DNA from: Streptomyces sp. HmicA12
GTDB lineage: Bacteria; Actinomycetota; Actinomycetes; Streptomycetales; Streptomycetaceae
Direction of reading: 5' to 3'
Assembly (NCBI RefSeq): GCF_000373565.1
Contig: NZ_KB891797.1
Location: forward strand, 220,487 to 284,486
Length of the DNA stretch: 64,000 nt
In this document: one piece after another, positions 23,685 to 32,232 of the stretch
Layout: every line of letters starts with the position of its first letter
Position numbering within the stretch: the first letter of the stretch is position 1
Position numbers and translations under genes: made by a program
Notes under the pieces: model-generated
Database searches by the model: none
What the model was told of the DNA's origin: nothing
What the model saw: the letters and a program-made list of their open reading frames with translations, nothing else

Positions 23685-23692
23685 TCTGCGTT

Positions 23693-24235
23693 TCAGCGGC
23701 CCGTACGGATGCCCATCCACTGTTCCGCGCCCCACGCCTCGTACCGTTCCGCCTCGGTGAAGCCCAGTTTCCGCGCGAGGCGCATCGAGCGGGTGTTGGC
23801 GGTCTGGGTGCAGAGGACCACGGGCTCGTCGGGGAGCGCGGTCGCGAGCCAGTCGAGGGCCGCCGCGCACGCCTCGGCCGCGTATCCGTGGCCCCACGCC
23901 CGGGGCAGGAACAGGTAGCCGATCTCCGCGTCGCCGTCCTGGCCGATCGGGCTGCGGTACTCGCCCTTGGTTCGCTTCAGTTCCACGGTGCCGATCAGCG
24001 CGCCGTCGCGTTCGGCGACGAAGAGGCCGGGGCGTTGGTGCGGTGTTTCCGGCACGGTGCGTTCGAGGTCGTCGCGGGAGTGCGGGCCGCCGAGATAGGT
24101 GTGCACCTCCGGCGTGGAGAGCAACTCGATGAGTGCCGGGCGGTCGCGGGGCTCAGGCGCGCGCAGGACGAGGCGTTCGGTCGTTATCGCTGTCGGAGGC
24201 CAGGCGACGGGGCCGAGTTCGAGTGATCCGGTCAT
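23693..24235 (-). CDS. GNAT family N-acetyltransferase (RimJ/RimL-like)
   Basis: A 180-residue GNAT-fold acetyltransferase of the RimJ/RimL type (TERLVLRAPEPRDRPAL at the N-terminus; acetyl-CoA binding motif A at LPRAWGHGYAAEACAAALDW; motif B at TANTRSMRLARKLGF). It acetylates an amino group of a protein N-terminus or small molecule; the substrate is unknown. The gene begins 10 bp after the ABC exporter permease stop and may be cotranscribed with it. The 3' end borders the leader-peptide element. Confidence 0.9.
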   Translation of the reverse strand: MTGSLELGPVAWPPTAITTERLVLRAPEPRDRPALIELLSTPEVHTYLGGPHSRDDLERTVPETPHQRPGLFVAERDGALIGTVELKRTKGEYRSPIGQDGDAEIGYLFLPRAWGHGYAAEACAAALDWLATALPDEPVVLCTQTANTRSMRLARKLGFTEAERYEAWGAEQWMGIRTGR

Positions 24236-24245
24236 GCCGGGAAAC

Positions 24246-25841
24246 CTAGCCCTTGCTCACAGCCGCCAGGATCTCCGGAAGGCGGTCCGCCGTGCGTGGG
24301 GCCGCGAGATGCAGGCCGAGCAGGGCCAGACCGGCGCCGTACGCCGTGCCGAGCGGCAGCAGGGTCCAGGCCCAGGAGTCCGCGCCCGCCGCGTGCAGGG
24401 TGACGGTGAGGGCGATGACGGGGGCGCAGAGCAGGGCCGCCGCCATCATGCCGCCGAAGATGGAGATCCAGGCGAGGCCCGCCTGGCCGGGGGCGACGTT
24501 CTTGTAGCCCTCCTGCGGGATGGAGTACGGGAAGCGGGCCGACGTCCAGGCACCCGTCGCCAGCATCGCGCCGAGGAGCGCGAAGGCCAGCCCGAGCGTC
24601 TCCGGCAGATCGCTCCAGGCGCCGAGCAGCGCGGTCGTGACGACGGTGACGAGAGCCGCGTACGGGAGGGTGACGAGCAACAACGCCAGGGCGCGGGCGC
24701 GCAGTTCGACGTAGGCGTCGCGGCGCGAGGAGATGGTCATCGCGACCATCCAGAACGCGGAGGTGTCCTGCCCGAACTGGTTGTACATCTGGATGCCGAG
24801 CATTCCGGCGGCGAAGCACGCGAAGTAGACGGAGCCGGTGCCCTGGAGGGCGTTGAAGACGGGGACGATCAGGCCGATCGCGAGGGACGTGACCCAGGCG
24901 GCCTTGGTCTTCGGGTCGCGCCACACGTAGCGCAGGCTGCGTTCCATGACGGTGCCGGTGCGGCCGGAGGGCAGGAGGCGCGGGCCGCCGGTGCGGGCGC
25001 GGCGGGTGGGTTCGGCGGCCTGGACGGTCGACCCGTCGGGCGACGTCATCAGGTGATCGAGGGCCCGCCGCCAGACGATCAGCAGGGCAGCCAAAGCGGC
25101 CGCGCAGAGCGCGAGTTGGAGGACCGCCGTGCCGTACGAGCCCTTGCTCGCCGCGTCGACCGCGCCGATCGCCGACGCGGGCGGCACCCAGCGCAGCACG
25201 TCCCGCGCGGGATCGAGCGCGGACAGGCCGCCGGACGAACCGAGCCGCTGTACCCCGAAGTTGACGAGCTGCGCGCCGATCGCGATCACGAGCCCGCTGA
25301 GCACGGCCAGGTCGCGGCCCTTGCGGCTGGACAGCAGCCGGATGTTGGCGGCGGCCACGGCGCGGGCCAGCGCGACGCAGGTGAGGAGAGCGAGCGGCGC
25401 GGCGACGACGGCCGCCACCGCTCCGGCGGCCCCGGACGCGGCCGCGTACGCCGCGCCCGCCAGCAGGCAGAGCGTGAACAGCGGCCCGATCCCGACGAGC
25501 GACGCGACGAGCAGTCCGCGCACCAGCGGATCCGCGCGCAACGGCAGCATCACCAGGCGGGTCGGGTCGAGGGTCTCGTCGCCGCTCGGGAAGAACAGCG
25601 GCAGCACGGCCCAGCCGAGCGCCAGCAGCGCGGTGAGCAGGACGCCGACGGTGGCGGCGTGCCGGTTCCCGTGCAGCAGGACGAGGCCGAGCAGTTGCAG
25701 CGCGGCGATCAGCAGGACGACGACGAGCGAGGCGAGGTAGGCGGCGCGGCGCCCGCCGGACTGCCGCAGGCCGTTCTTCAGCAGGGCGAGCTTGAGGCGT
25801 ACGAGGGTCCCGGTGAGGGGCGCGGCGGCGCTGCCCGTCAT
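24246..25841 (-). CDS. ABC exporter permease subunit
   Basis: A 531-residue membrane protein with about 12-14 hydrophobic segments in two halves separated by a hydrophilic stretch (TRRARTGGPRLLPSGRTGTVMERSLRY). It has no periplasmic-binding partner and matches the large permeases of type 2 ABC exporters. It overlaps the upstream ATPase gene by 4 bp (ATGA), so the two form one transporter in the cytoplasmic membrane. The substrate is unknown; related pairs export peptides, lipids or drugs. Confidence 0.88.
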   Translation of the reverse strand: MTGSAAAPLTGTLVRLKLALLKNGLRQSGGRRAAYLASLVVVLLIAALQLLGLVLLHGNRHAATVGVLLTALLALGWAVLPLFFPSGDETLDPTRLVMLPLRADPLVRGLLVASLVGIGPLFTLCLLAGAAYAAASGAAGAVAAVVAAPLALLTCVALARAVAAANIRLLSSRKGRDLAVLSGLVIAIGAQLVNFGVQRLGSSGGLSALDPARDVLRWVPPASAIGAVDAASKGSYGTAVLQLALCAAALAALLIVWRRALDHLMTSPDGSTVQAAEPTRRARTGGPRLLPSGRTGTVMERSLRYVWRDPKTKAAWVTSLAIGLIVPVFNALQGTGSVYFACFAAGMLGIQMYNQFGQDTSAFWMVAMTISSRRDAYVELRARALALLLVTLPYAALVTVVTTALLGAWSDLPETLGLAFALLGAMLATGAWTSARFPYSIPQEGYKNVAPGQAGLAWISIFGGMMAAALLCAPVIALTVTLHAAGADSWAWTLLPLGTAYGAGLALLGLHLAAPRTADRLPEILAAVSKG

Positions 25842-26626
25842 GCCGGGGTCCCGGGGTTGTTGCCCAGCCAGTCCAGCGTTCCGCCGTCGTCCCGCCCGCC
25901 CGCTCCGACGAGTTCCAGGAAGGCCTCCTGGAGCGAGGACGCGTCGCCGCGTACGTCCGCCAGCGGCCCCTGCGCGCGGATCCGCCCGGCCGCCATCACG
26001 GCGACCCAGTCGCACAGCGACTCGACCAGTTCCATGACGTGCGAGGAGAAGACGACCGTGGCGCCGGAGCGGGTGAAGCGTTCGAGGACGCCGCGGATCG
26101 TCTGGGCGGACACCGGGTCGACGCCCTCGAACGGCTCGTCCAGGAAGAGGACTTCGGGATTGTGGAGGAGCGCCGCGGCGAGGCCGATCTTCTTGCGCAT
26201 GCCGGTGGAGTAGTCGACGACCAGCTTGTGCTGGGCGGAGGCGAGGTCGAGGACGTCGAGGAGCTGCCCGGCCCGCTTGTCGACCTCGGCGCCGGGCAGA
26301 CCGCGCAACCGGCCGTTGTACGCGAGCAGTTCGCGCCCCGAGAGCCGTTCGAACAGACGCAGGCCCTCCGGCAGGACGCCGATCCTGGCCTTCACCGCGG
26401 CCGGGTCGGCCCAGACGTCGTGGCCCGCGACGCGCACGGTGCCGCGGTCGGGGCGCAGCAGGCCGGTGACCATGGAGAGGGTCGTGGTCTTGCCCGCGCC
26501 GTTCGGGCCGACCAGACCGATGAACCGGCCCGCGGGGAGCGCGAGTTCGATTCCGGCGACAGCGATCTGCTGCCCGAAGGACTTCCAGAGGTCGTGCACT
26601 TCTACAGCTGCCGCTGCCTCGGTCAC
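25838..26626 (-). CDS. ABC transporter ATP-binding protein
   Basis: A 262-residue ABC ATPase: Walker A GPNGAGKTTT, signature YSTGMRKKIGLA (a variant of LSGGQ), Walker B VLFLDEPFEGVD and the switch histidine in VFSSHVMELV. It energises the permease encoded immediately downstream. I chose the GTG at VTEAAAAVEVHDLWKSF; the frame is open for 23 more codons upstream but without similarity. Confidence 0.92.
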   Translation of the reverse strand: MTEAAAAVEVHDLWKSFGQQIAVAGIELALPAGRFIGLVGPNGAGKTTTLSMVTGLLRPDRGTVRVAGHDVWADPAAVKARIGVLPEGLRLFERLSGRELLAYNGRLRGLPGAEVDKRAGQLLDVLDLASAQHKLVVDYSTGMRKKIGLAAALLHNPEVLFLDEPFEGVDPVSAQTIRGVLERFTRSGATVVFSSHVMELVESLCDWVAVMAAGRIRAQGPLADVRGDASSLQEAFLELVGAGGRDDGGTLDWLGNNPGTPA

Positions 26627-26710
26627 CTGGGGGCCGCCCTTTCTCGTCCGTGACCGGCACCCTATGCCGGTCGGCGGCCCGGCCCCAGTAGGCACTCCTG
26701 GGGCCTGTCC

Positions 26711-27412
26711 CTAGCGGCGTCCTTCGCGCCCGCACGCGTACGCCAACGGCGAGATGAGCTCCTCGGCGTCCGGCAGCCAGCGGTTCGCGGCGGTCGGGCG
26801 GCAGGCCCACTGCGCCGCGCCTTTGCTGCCGAAACGGGTCGGGGGAGCGGCGACGTAGCCGCCCTCGCCGAGCGCGACCAGGTCGAGGGAGGCCGGCGGC
26901 CAGCCCAACTTGCGTACGAGGTCGGGGACCTTGAGGGTGGCGCCGGGCAGCACGAAGAACTGCATGCGGCGGTCGGGCGTGCAGGTGACCGGGCCGAGCG
27001 TGAGCTCCATGCGCTCCATGCGGGCCAGGGCGAGGAAACCGGCCGTCTCCGGGACGTCGATCGCGTCGAACGTGCGGCCCGTGGGGAGCAGGATCGAGGC
27101 CTTGGACTGCTTCGACCACAGGCGGCGGGCGACGGTCGCGCTGCCGGTCGCCTGCGTCGCCCAGTCGGGGCGTGCGGGGTGCGCGCCGGGCCGCTCGCAC
27201 TGGAGCTCACCGCACGAGCAGCGCTGGACGCCGTCTTCGGACTCCATCCAGGTGCCGGGGACCACGTCCCAGTGTCGCTCCTCCGCATAGCGCACGGCCG
27301 TGTCGAGGAGTGATTCGCCGCGCTGCTGAGGGATCTGCCCGGCCGCGGAGACGGGGCTGTCCGAGCCGACGGGTGAGGTGACGTCCGAGGTGCCTGCGAT
27401 GGTCTCTTCCAC
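26711..27412 (-). CDS. Bifunctional DNA primase/polymerase domain protein
   Basis: A 233-residue protein with a PrimPol (archaeo-eukaryotic primase-like) domain as seen in many Streptomyces chromosomal hypothetical proteins: AVRYAEERHWDVVPGTW at the start, a cysteine cluster CSCGELQCERPGAHP (possible zinc site) and AIDVPETAGFLALARME, LPGATLKVPDLVRKLGW and GGYVAAPPTRF further on. The canonical DxD catalytic pair is not clear, only IDV, so polymerase activity is doubtful. It is preceded by a divergent XRE/TPR regulator gene across a 318-bp region. Confidence 0.8.
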   Translation of the reverse strand: MEETIAGTSDVTSPVGSDSPVSAAGQIPQQRGESLLDTAVRYAEERHWDVVPGTWMESEDGVQRCSCGELQCERPGAHPARPDWATQATGSATVARRLWSKQSKASILLPTGRTFDAIDVPETAGFLALARMERMELTLGPVTCTPDRRMQFFVLPGATLKVPDLVRKLGWPPASLDLVALGEGGYVAAPPTRFGSKGAAQWACRPTAANRWLPDAEELISPLAYACGREGRR

Positions 27413-27730
27413 GACGTTCTCAACTCCCGCCCCTCTCTGGGGTTACGGGCGCACGTACGGGCGGAACGGGGGCATCGTTCCCGCACGTGGGGCGCATGGG
27501 TGCATGGGCGGGGGCGCGCACGGGCAGCGGCAGCGGGGTCCGGGTAGCCAGGGACCAGAAAGTGAACGCCGAGGGGGAGACCGCCTGTGAGGGTTACGTA
27601 TCCCATACGTAGTCCGTACCCGTTTGTGGCGCATCTTCCATTTGTCCATGGGGCATTGATCCATCGATGCACTGATCCACTGATCCATTGACCTTGTGAC
27701 CACGATCCTGGGCACAGCAGGGGGTACGCC
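27413..27730. promoter_or_regulatory. Divergent intergenic region with short repeats
   Basis: The region between the PrimPol gene and the XRE/TPR gene holds two TACGTA palindromes 11 bp apart (about 27596-27611, in TTACGTATCCCATACGTAG) and a cluster of TGATCCA units at about 27656-27690 (TTGATCCA-TCGATGCA-CTGATCCA-CTGATCCA-TTGACC). CCATACGTAG recurs just upstream of the next gene (about 29271-29280), so the two genes may share a regulator. No gene is evident here. Confidence 0.4.
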
Positions 27731-29122
27731 ATGGCCGCACGGCCTCTCGTCGCGCGACAGCCCAACGAACGGCTGCAGGCGCTCATCCAGGAAGCGGGCT
27801 GCTCGAACGCGGGACTCGCACGCCGGGTCAACATGTGCGGAGCGGAGCACGGTCTCGATCTGCGCTACGACAAGACGTCCGTGGCCCGTTGGCTGCGCGG
27901 GCAGCAGCCGCGCGGGCGGGCGCCCGGCATCATCGCGGAGGCGCTCGGCCGCAAGCTCGGCAGGACCGTCACGATCGACGAGATCGGGATGGCGAACGGC
28001 AAGAACCTCGCGTCCGGCGTCGGCCTGCAGTTCTCGCCGACCGTGCTCGGCGCCATCGAGCAGGTGTGCGAGCTGTGGCGAAGTGACGTGGGGCGCAGGG
28101 ACTTTCTCTCCGGTTCGTCCGTCGCCTCGTCCGCGCTCGTCGAGCCGAGCCGCGACTGGCTGATCTCCGTGCCGGACTCGCAGGTGGCGCGCTCGGCGGG
28201 GCCGCGGGTCGGTCCTTCGGACGTGGCCGCGGTGAAGGCGATGACCCAGGCGCTGACCGACCTCGACCACCAGTACGGCAGCGGGCATGTGCGCCCGGTG
28301 GTCGTGCACTACCTGAACAGCGTCGTGAGCGGGCTGCTCGCGGGTTCGTACCGGGAGGCGGTGGGGCGTGAACTGTTCGCCGCCGTCGCGCGGTTGACGG
28401 AGCTCGCCGGGTACATGGCCGTCGACACCGGACAGCCGGGCCTCGCCCAGCGCTACTACATCCAGGCACTCAGGCTTGCCCAGGCGGCGGGAGACCGCGG
28501 TTACGGCGGGTACGTACTGGCCGCGTCCATGAGCCACTTGGCGGCGCAGCTCGGCAACCCGCGCGAGATCGCCCAGCTCGCCCGCGCGGCTCAGGAGGGG
28601 GCGCGCGGACGCGTGACGCCGCGTGCGGAGGCGATGTTCCACGCCGCCGAAGCGCGCGGCCACGCGCTGCTGGGGGACGCGCGGTCGGCGCAGTCCGCGG
28701 GCAGCAGGGGCCTGGCCGCCATGGAACAGGCCGAGGGGCGCGCCGACTCCGGCGACGACCCGGCCTGGATCGCCCACTTCGACCACGCCTATCTCGCCGA
28801 CGAACTCGCCCACTGCCACCGGGATCTGGGGCAGGCGAGGGACGCGGCGCGGTGTGCGCAGGAGTCGCTCGACGGCCATCCGGTGTCGCGGGCCCGCCGC
28901 CGCGCCATCGGGATGGTGCTGCTGGCCACCGCGCAGGTGCAGCAGCGCGAGGTGGAACAGGCCTGCCACACGGGACTTCGGGCCGTCGAACTGCTCGGCA
29001 CGCTGCGCTCGAACCGGGGCGCCGAGTATCTGGAGGACTTCAAGGACCGGCTCGAACCGTTCCGGGAGGAGCCCGTGGTGCGGGAGTTCGGGGCGCGGGT
29101 GGAATTGCAGGCCGCCGCGTAG
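27731..29122 (+). CDS. XRE-type HTH regulator with TPR domain (NsdA-like)
   Basis: A 463-residue protein. The N-terminus (~10-75) is a lambda-repressor-type HTH region (LQALIQEAGCSNAGLARRVN ... TSVARWLRGQQPRG), and residues ~170-450 are TPR-like helical repeats (AQRYYIQALRLAQAAGDRGYGGY, REIAQLARAAQEGA, ARCAQESLDG). This is the architecture of the Streptomyces family that includes NsdA, a regulator of antibiotic production and sporulation, though several paralogues exist and I cannot assign which one this is. TPRs may bind a small peptide or protein partner. The next gene, 169 bp downstream, may be under its control. Confidence 0.82.
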   Translation: MAARPLVARQPNERLQALIQEAGCSNAGLARRVNMCGAEHGLDLRYDKTSVARWLRGQQPRGRAPGIIAEALGRKLGRTVTIDEIGMANGKNLASGVGLQFSPTVLGAIEQVCELWRSDVGRRDFLSGSSVASSALVEPSRDWLISVPDSQVARSAGPRVGPSDVAAVKAMTQALTDLDHQYGSGHVRPVVVHYLNSVVSGLLAGSYREAVGRELFAAVARLTELAGYMAVDTGQPGLAQRYYIQALRLAQAAGDRGYGGYVLAASMSHLAAQLGNPREIAQLARAAQEGARGRVTPRAEAMFHAAEARGHALLGDARSAQSAGSRGLAAMEQAEGRADSGDDPAWIAHFDHAYLADELAHCHRDLGQARDAARCAQESLDGHPVSRARRRAIGMVLLATAQVQQREVEQACHTGLRAVELLGTLRSNRGAEYLEDFKDRLEPFREEPVVREFGARVELQAAA

Positions 29123-29291
29123 GAGCGGCCGGTCGACGGCCTTGTCGTAGAACAGCGTCAACGGGACCGGTTTTGTTACTCCGGTCACTGGGGAGGCTTC
29201 CGGGATTTGAGGTGCGTAGCACGGGCGTACGAGGACCCGGTAGCGTGAGCCGACGATTCCGAAGGTCCCCCCATACGTAGTAGGAGTCCCG

Positions 29292-30806
29292 GTGACGCAG
29301 CAGAGCGGACAGAGCGGGCAGGACGAGAGCCCGTACCTGCCGCAGGCCCGGCAGCCACGCGAAGGTGTCGTGCTGCCTGCCGACGGCTCGGAGCCCCTGT
29401 TGCCGGGCACGTTCGGCGACCGGACCGGGCCCGCGGCGCCCGCCGGTCCCGGCGGTCCTGCCGGGCCCGCCGGCGCCTCCCCGTGGGGGCAGCCGTGGGG
29501 TCCCGAGTCCCAGCAGGCCCAGGCCGCCCAGCCGATGCCGACCTACGAGTGGGGGCAGGCCGCCGCGCAGCAGCCCGTCGCGCCGCCGCAGGAGGCCGCG
29601 GGCGCCCTGCCGCCGCAGGCCCCGTCGCACGCGCTGCCGCAGCAGCACGCCCCGGCCGGGCCGATGCCGCCCGCCTCCGCGTACGACAGCGACGCGACGC
29701 AGTACATACCCCCGCAGGCCGCGGGAGCGCTGCCGCCGGAGATGCCCGCGGAGTCCACGCAGTTCCTGGGCCGTGCCGTGCAGCAGCAGGGCATGCAGCA
29801 GCACGGCATGCCGCCGCAGGGCATGCAGCAGCACGGCATGCCGCCGCAGCAGCCGATGCCGGGTGCGATGCCGGGTGCGATGCCCGCGGGTCCGGACAGC
29901 CAGGCGACCCAGTACATCCCGCCGGTGCCCGCGCAGCCGCAGGGTGCCCCGTACGACATCCGTCCCGGAGCGCCGGGCGACCGCCAGCCGCCGGCCGAGT
30001 TCGACGCGCTGTTCCGCACCGAGCCCAACGACGGCGGCGCCGGCGCCACACAGCAGATGCCGCGCTTCGACCCGCACGCGCAGGCCCCGCACGCGCAGGC
30101 CCCGTACACGCCGCCCGCCCAGCAGCAGACGTACGCGCAGCAGGAGCCGGAGTACGAGCCCGCCGCGCCGCGCCGCAAGTCCCGCACCGGGATCATCGCG
30201 GCGGTCGGCGTGGGCGTCCTCGTCGTCGGCGTCGGTGTGGGCGCGCTGCTCAGCGGCGGCGGTGACGACGACTCGAAGTCCGACTCCACGACGACGGTCT
30301 CGGACTCCTCGTCCGCGCCCAGCGGTTCGCCGTCGCCGGCCGTCGACCCGGCCAAGCAGCAGGCCGTCGCCCTCGACAAGCTGCTCGCCGAGTCCAACAA
30401 CAGCCGGTCCGCCGTCGTGCGGTCCGTCGCCAACATCGGCTCCTGCAAGGAGCTTCCCACCGCCGCGAAGGACCTGCGGTCCGCCGCGACCCAGCGCAAC
30501 GACCTGGTGACCCAGTTGAGCGCCCTGTCCGTCGACAAGCTGCCGAACCACGCGCAGCTGACCGCCGCGCTGACCGCGGCCTGGAAGGCGTCCGCGTCGG
30601 CGGACAGCCACTACGCGGCATGGGCCGACCAGGTCGCAGGCAACAAGAAGCTCTGCCACAAGGGGCGGGCCAAGGCGACGCCGCAGCGGCGGGCCGGGGA
30701 CACGTCCAGTCAGACGGCCTCGCAGCAGAAGGCTCAGGCCTCGAAGCTGTGGAACGGCATCGCGTCCCAGTACGGGCTGACGCAGCGCTCGGCCGTGCAG
30801 CTGTAG
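29292..30806 (+). CDS. Pro/Gln-rich single-pass membrane protein with ATQ repeats
   Basis: A 504-residue protein. Residues 1-298 are a low-complexity Pro/Gln/Ala cytoplasmic region with four spaced threonine motifs (DATQYIPP, ESTQFLG, QATQYIPP, GATQQMP), the style of Ser/Thr-kinase targets read by FHA domains. One TM helix follows (~299-320, GIIAAVGVGVLVVGVGVGALL), then an extracellular ~180-residue domain with a Ser/Asp-rich linker, helical segments and two cysteines (IGSCKE, KLCHKG) that could form a disulfide. A 30-bp tandem duplication (29791-29850) encodes the twin MQQHGMPPQ units. Function unknown; GTG start. Confidence 0.8.
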   Translation: MTQQSGQSGQDESPYLPQARQPREGVVLPADGSEPLLPGTFGDRTGPAAPAGPGGPAGPAGASPWGQPWGPESQQAQAAQPMPTYEWGQAAAQQPVAPPQEAAGALPPQAPSHALPQQHAPAGPMPPASAYDSDATQYIPPQAAGALPPEMPAESTQFLGRAVQQQGMQQHGMPPQGMQQHGMPPQQPMPGAMPGAMPAGPDSQATQYIPPVPAQPQGAPYDIRPGAPGDRQPPAEFDALFRTEPNDGGAGATQQMPRFDPHAQAPHAQAPYTPPAQQQTYAQQEPEYEPAAPRRKSRTGIIAAVGVGVLVVGVGVGALLSGGGDDDSKSDSTTTVSDSSSAPSGSPSPAVDPAKQQAVALDKLLAESNNSRSAVVRSVANIGSCKELPTAAKDLRSAATQRNDLVTQLSALSVDKLPNHAQLTAALTAAWKASASADSHYAAWADQVAGNKKLCHKGRAKATPQRRAGDTSSQTASQQKAQASKLWNGIASQYGLTQRSAVQL

Positions 30807-30823
30807 CCGGTCGCGTCGTCGCG

Positions 30824-30850
30824 GGCGAAGGCCCTCACAGGGCCTTCGCC
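30824..30850. terminator. Bidirectional hairpin terminator
   Basis: GGCGAAGGCCCT-CAC-AGGGCCTTCGCC is a perfect 12-bp stem with a 3-base loop between two convergent genes. The right arm also encodes the last codons of the lipoprotein gene (LAKAL). T-runs are absent, as usual for Streptomyces. Confidence 0.75.
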
Positions 30851-32115
30851 AAGGTGTCCGTGACGTCCACCACGGAGGCACGGGTCGCTGTCAGGCGGCC
30901 GTCCGTCACCCGCTGGAACGTCACCCGCGCGTTGACCAGGCGCGGGTAGCCGCCCGCTGCCGACATGTGGGCGTAGTCCCAGCGCAGGGGCGGGGTGAGG
31001 CCGCCCGTCGTGACCTTCAGGCCCTTGTCGAGGGCCCGGCGCACGGTGTCCGAGGTCACCTCGCCGGTGCCGAGCGACTCGACGACCTGCCTCAGGACGG
31101 TGTACGCGATCCAGGTCGTCTGCGCCCCGGCGTCGGCCGCGTCGATCCGGTTGTCGCCGAAGGCCTTTTCCTTGAGCGCCTTCTTCATCGTGGCCCAGCG
31201 CGCGTCCTGGGACGCCGGGTACCAGCCGGTGACGTACGCCCCCTCGTACGGGCCGTGCGCCCCGCCCGAGCGGTCGACGGCCGACTGGTCGACGCTGCCC
31301 AGCACACTGGCCGTACGAACCGCCGGGTAGTCGGCGCGCAGCCGCCGGAACGAGTCGAAGAACGTGTCCGTACGCTCCCCGAGCGCGGCCACCACACAGC
31401 CCTTGCCGCCGGGATCCGCGCTCGCCGTGCGCAGTGCCCGCTCGGCCTGGTCGGCATAGTCGGTGGCGTCCTCGGCGGCGCGCAGGTCGGTGGCGGCGGG
31501 ACGGTGGCGCAGGGCGAGGCCGGTGTTCATGAGGGAGACGAGCTCGTCGCCCGCGACGGTGTCCGGGCGGACCAGGACGGTGCGCGCGCAGTCCGTGGAG
31601 AGCTGCTGCCCCGTGCCGGCGAGCAGGGCTGCCTGCCCGCCGTTGACCGGGTAGGACAGCGGGCTGGCGAACTCCGAGTCGGACACCCCGTACCCGCCGA
31701 TGTACGGGATGCCGGCCGATTCGAGCGGCGACATGAACGAGCGCCCGTACTGGCTGTACGAGCCGACGACGGCGACCACGTCCTGGTCAACGGCCGAGCG
31801 GGCGCACTTCGCGGCGTCCACGCTGTCGTTGTGGTCGTTGCAGGTGAGGACCTTCAGGGTGCGGCCGCCGATGCCGCCGTGGGCGTTCACCCAGCGCGCG
31901 TACGCCTGCGCCATCGCCGGCATGCCCGGCTTGTTGGTCGCCCCGGTCTTCTGCGGGGCCCACGTCATCACGGTGATCGGCCGCGCCCCGGAGTCCGCCG
32001 TGGCTCCGGGGACCAGCCCGCAGCCGGCGACCAGGGCCGTGCCCGCGGCGAGGGCGGTGAGAGAGGAGGAGGTGCGCTTGCTGCGGGTGCGGCGCCTGCC
32101 GCCCGTGCCGGTCAT
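30835..32115 (-). CDS. Branched-chain amino acid-type substrate-binding lipoprotein
   Basis: A 426-residue periplasmic-binding-protein type I (Leu/Ile/Val receptor-like). The signal sequence RRRTRSKRTSSSLTALAAGTAL-VAGC ends in a lipobox with the lipidated Cys near residue 32; the mature part has TVMTWAPQKTGATNKPGMP, VVGSYSQYGRSFMSPLESAGIPYIGGYG and other two-lobe motifs. It should bind a small ligand outside the membrane. No permease or ATPase genes of a liv system are adjacent, so it is either an orphan receptor or uses a remote transporter. Start at the ATG giving the short basic n-region. Confidence 0.87.
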   Translation of the reverse strand: MTGTGGRRRTRSKRTSSSLTALAAGTALVAGCGLVPGATADSGARPITVMTWAPQKTGATNKPGMPAMAQAYARWVNAHGGIGGRTLKVLTCNDHNDSVDAAKCARSAVDQDVVAVVGSYSQYGRSFMSPLESAGIPYIGGYGVSDSEFASPLSYPVNGGQAALLAGTGQQLSTDCARTVLVRPDTVAGDELVSLMNTGLALRHRPAATDLRAAEDATDYADQAERALRTASADPGGKGCVVAALGERTDTFFDSFRRLRADYPAVRTASVLGSVDQSAVDRSGGAHGPYEGAYVTGWYPASQDARWATMKKALKEKAFGDNRIDAADAGAQTTWIAYTVLRQVVESLGTGEVTSDTVRRALDKGLKVTTGGLTPPLRWDYAHMSAAGGYPRLVNARVTFQRVTDGRLTATRASVVDVTDTLAKAL

Positions 32116-32232
32116 GGGCCTGCACGATTCCGCCGCATCCCGAACCCCGGAGTGATCACCGGTCGACATACGGTGACGTGCAGGTGAATTCCGGGGGCCG
32201 GGCGGCGCGCCCGGCGGCGGCACGTACGATCG

